DNA of 64,000 nucleotides from Nematostella vectensis (Eukaryota > Cnidaria > Anthozoa > Actiniaria > Edwardsiidae). The DNA lies in contig NC_064046.1 in the NCBI RefSeq assembly GCF_932526225.1, positions 992,001-1,056,000 of the forward strand, in the 5' to 3' direction. Positions 60,472 to 64,000 of the stretch are shown one piece after another; position 1 is the stretch's first letter; each line of letters starts with the position of its first letter. Below the pieces are notes generated by a model, which was not told the origin of the DNA, did no database searches, and saw only the letters and a list, made by a program, of their open reading frames with translations. The position numbers and the translations under genes are program-made.

Positions 60472-61596
60472 CAAATGATAAAATGGCGGTGAGTCTTCTG
60501 CAGTGTCCAGTTATTCAGAGTATTGTATGAAAGGATAATGAGTTGCTCATCTATTTGCACATGGCGTCCAGTCCCGTGCAACAACATCAACCAGCATTGT
60601 ACGGTGGAACACAAAACAAAGGAAAAGTTAGCGAACTACTTCAAAGCACCACGCAATATTGTGAACAGTGCATGCAACATTGACGCTGTTCGAACAAGGC
60701 TTTAGTGCCGAAACTCTGCGATTCAAACATAGCTTAATGATTAGGACAACTGTATTAAAATTCTTCTTATCGCGAGTGATTAATTTAATTTTTTCAAGAA
60801 ACCCACTAGGAAGAACAAACCAAGAGAAACTTTCAAGTTGATAAGAATTTATTTTCCTACACGTTGAATACACTATCGATTAGGGGTACTTCTTAGTATG
60901 TCTTGAGCTACTATAAATAGCAAATGTTATCCGAATAGAGTACTTCTTGATCACAATGTGTTCTTTTTTTAGAAACACATAATATGCCTGATATGTTTTT
61001 GAATTCATAACATATACGCTCGTAAAACAGACTTAGATTATTCAGGTATGGTACAGTACTTTGCCCAAGAAAGGTAAATTCCGCTAATTCCTCCAGACAT
61101 GCCCTGGGTAGGTCCACCACAGGCTGATATCAAAGTGCTTTCTATAGTAAAGGTTATAAGCTTGATTCATGTCATGCTGAGGAATGAAATTAAAAAAGGT
61201 TTTAGGGTGGTTGCTGTGTTATATATTGTCGTGGGGGAGTGGGGATGAGATTACTGTAGTAAAGCAGTCGTGATGTATTAGTTTGACCAAATAATATGTA
61301 CAGATCAGATGAAAAATGAGATACAAAAATAAAATAAAATGGTCATCGTTGCCACAATTATTAAACACCAATATCTGCATGCCAAGGTAGTCGTCATTTT
61401 AGACCCCTTCCCATGCCTAAATCGCAGCAAGGGAGTTGAAGAAAAACAGAATCAGCCCTTTGGATAAATAACACATGGACTTCAGGAGCGAATCTAGGTT
61501 TTTGCCAAGGTTTGACCCAAATTATTTTACCTTCGTAACATTTTTGGAATGAACACACACAATGAAAACAACAAAAAAGGAAGCCCAAGGGGGGCT
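60472..61596. other. 3' flank, no supported gene
   Basis: Contains AATAAAATAAAAT near 61328 as a possible poly(A) signal; nothing else recognised. Confidence 0.5.
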
Positions 61597-64000
61597 CTCA
61601 CCATCAATGAGTCCGCTACCATATATCAGCCCTCTCTCACCATCAATGAGCCCGCTACCATATATCACCCCTCTCTCACCATTAATGAGCCCACTACCAT
61701 ATATCACCCCTCTCTCACCATCAATGAGCCCACTACCATATATCACCCCTCTCTCACCATCAATGAGCCCACTACCATCTATTACCCCTCTCTCACCATC
61801 AATGAGCCCACTACCATATATCACCCCTCTCTCACCATCAATGAGCCCGGTCCCATATGTCACCCCTCTCTCACCATCAATGAGCCCACTACCATATATC
61901 ACCCCTCTCTCACCATCAATGAGCCCACTACCATATATCAGCCCTCTCTCACCATCAATGAGCCCACTACCATATATCACCCCTCTCTCACCATCAATGA
62001 GCCCACTACCATATATCACCCCTCTCTCACCATCAATGAGCCCACTACCATATATCACCCCTCTCTCACCATCAATGAGCCCGCTACCATATATCACCCC
62101 TCTCTCACCATCAATGAGCCCACTACCATATATCACCCCTCTCTCACCATCAATGAGCCCACTACCATATATCACCCCTCTCTCACCATCAATGAGCCCA
62201 CTACCATATATCAGCCCTCTCTCACCATCAATGAGCCCACTACCATATATCACCCCTCTCTCACCATCAATGAGCCCACTACCATATATCACCCCTCTCT
62301 CACCATCAATGAGCCCACTACCATATATCACCCCTCTCTCACCATCAATGAGCCTGCTACCATATATCAGCCCTCTCTCACCATTAATGAGCCCGCTACC
62401 ATATATCAGCCCTCTCTCACCATCAATGAGCCCACTACCATATATCAGCCCTCTCTCACCATCAATGAGCCCACTACCATATATCACCACTCTCTCACCA
62501 TCAATGAGCCCACTACCATATATCAGCCCTCTCTCACCATCAATGAGCCCACTACCATATATCACCCCTCTCTCACCATCAATGAGCCCACTACCATATA
62601 TCACCCCTCTCTCACCATCAATGAGCCCACTACCATATATCACCCCTCTCTCACCATCAATGAGCCCACTACCATATATCAGCCCTCTCTCACCATCAAT
62701 GAGCCCACTACCATATATCACCCCTCTCTCACCATCAATGAGCCCACTACCATATATCACCCCTCTCTCACCATCAATGAGCCCACTACCATATATCACC
62801 CCTCTCTCACCATCAATGAGCCTGCTACCATATATCAGCCCTCTCTCACCATTAATGAGCCCGCTACCATATATCAGCCCTCTCTCACCATCAATGAGCC
62901 CACTACCATATATCAGCCCTCTCTCACCATCAATGAGCCCACTTCCATATATCACCCCTCTCTCACCATCAATGAGCCCACTACCATATATCACCCCTCT
63001 CTCACCATCAATGAGCCCACTACCATATATTACCCCTCTCTCACCATCAATGAGCCCACTACCATATATCACCCCTCTCTCACCATCAATGAGCCCACTA
63101 CCATATATCACCCCTCTCTCACCATCAATGAGCCCACTACCATATATCACCCCTCTCTCACCATCAATGAGCCCACTACCATATATCACCCCTCTCTCAC
63201 CATCAATGAGCCTGCTACCATATATCAGCCCTCTCTCACCATTAATGAGCCCGCTACCATATATCAGCCCTCTCTCACCATCAATGAGCCCACTACCATA
63301 TATCACCCCTCTCTCACCATCAATGAGCCCACTACCATATATCCCCCCTCTCTCACCATCAATGAGCCCATTACCATATATCACCCCTCTCTCACCATCA
63401 ATGAGCCCACTACCATATATTACCCCTCTCTCACCATCAATGAGCCCACTACCATATATCAGCCCTCTCTCACCATCAATGAGCCCACTACCATATATCA
63501 CCCCTCTCTCACCATCAATGAGCCCACTACCATATATCACCCCTCTCTCACCATCAATGAGCCCATTACCATATATCAGCCCTCTCTCACCATCAATGAG
63601 CCCACTACCATATATCAGCCCTCTCTCACCATCAATGAGCCCACTACCATATATCACCCCTCTCTCACCATCAATGAGCCCACTACCATATATCACCCCT
63701 CTCTCACCATCAATGAGCCCACTACCATATATCAGCCCTCTCTCACCATCAATGAGCCCACTACCATATATCAGCCCTCTCTCACCATCAATGAGCCCAC
63801 TCCCATATATCACCCCTCTCTCACCATCAATGAGCCCACTACCATATATCACCCCTCTCTCACCATCAATGAGCCCACTACCATATATCACCCCTCTCTC
63901 ACCATCAATGAGCCCACTCCCATATATCACCGCTCTCTCACCATCAATGAGCCCACTACCATATATCACCCCTCTCTCACCATCAATGAGCCCACTACCA
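61597..64000. repeat. 39-bp satellite, about 61 copies, continues past the window
   Basis: Unit CATCAATGAGCCCACTACCA plus TATATCACCCCTCTCTCAC. As 39 is 13 codons, frames stay constant: one minus frame (GLIDGERGVIYGS repeated, 815 codons) and two plus frames are open. A CCTGCTACC...CATTAATGAGCCCGC block recurs near 62351, 62820 and 63210 (12 and 10 units apart). I treat it as non-coding satellite because open frames occur on both strands. Confidence 0.95.

Noticed and set aside
61522-63969. 815-codon minus-strand protein as a confident gene
   Set aside because: Two plus-strand frames are open as well, as expected for a stop-poor 39-bp unit; kept only as a finding.

Overview
The window is eukaryotic, almost certainly from an anthozoan cnidarian; a sea anemone such as Nematostella is my best guess from gene structure, GT-AG introns and repeat content. 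It is not bacterial: coding sequence is split into short exons and diluted by many transposons and tandem arrays. Species assignment is inference; the gene identities below come from translated exons that join in phase.

Layout. 1-2751 (+): the last four coding exons of SF3B3, a U2 snRNP subunit. 4.1-22.5 kb: repeat-rich DNA with inverted-repeat elements (MITE-like), two long minisatellites (32-bp and 22-bp units) and two phase-0 candidate first exons (4310 and 15972), either of which could belong to the next gene. 22505-28952 (+): a complete SLC6 sodium/chloride-coupled neurotransmitter or amino-acid transporter in seven coding exons. 29-32.5 kb: MITE, CArG-like cluster, tandem palindromic repeat and a tRNA-Asn fragment. 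32541-46287 (-): complete prolidase (PEPD), 15 exons, 501 aa, with all five metal ligands at the human residue numbers. One of its introns holds a decayed APE-type LINE (+) ending in a 700-bp ATCT microsatellite; another holds a MULE-like element with perfect 81-bp inverted repeats. 46824-49865 (+): complete CFAP418 (C8orf37), five exons, head-to-head with PEPD across 536 bp. 50.4-55.2 kb: a 4.7-kb satellite of 32-bp units with higher-order structure. 57.5-59.3 kb: a 34-bp satellite. 59324-60471 (+): terminal exon of a seven-transmembrane protein resembling the gustatory-receptor-like 7TM channel superfamily in topology. 61.6-64 kb: a 39-bp satellite running off the end.

The genes are unrelated housekeeping, ciliary and membrane functions; only PEPD and CFAP418 look mechanistically linked, through a shared promoter region. 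The most unusual signal is that tandem duplications repeatedly sit exactly over splice junctions of the SLC6 and PEPD genes, leaving arrays of decoy donors or acceptors whose use would introduce premature stops.
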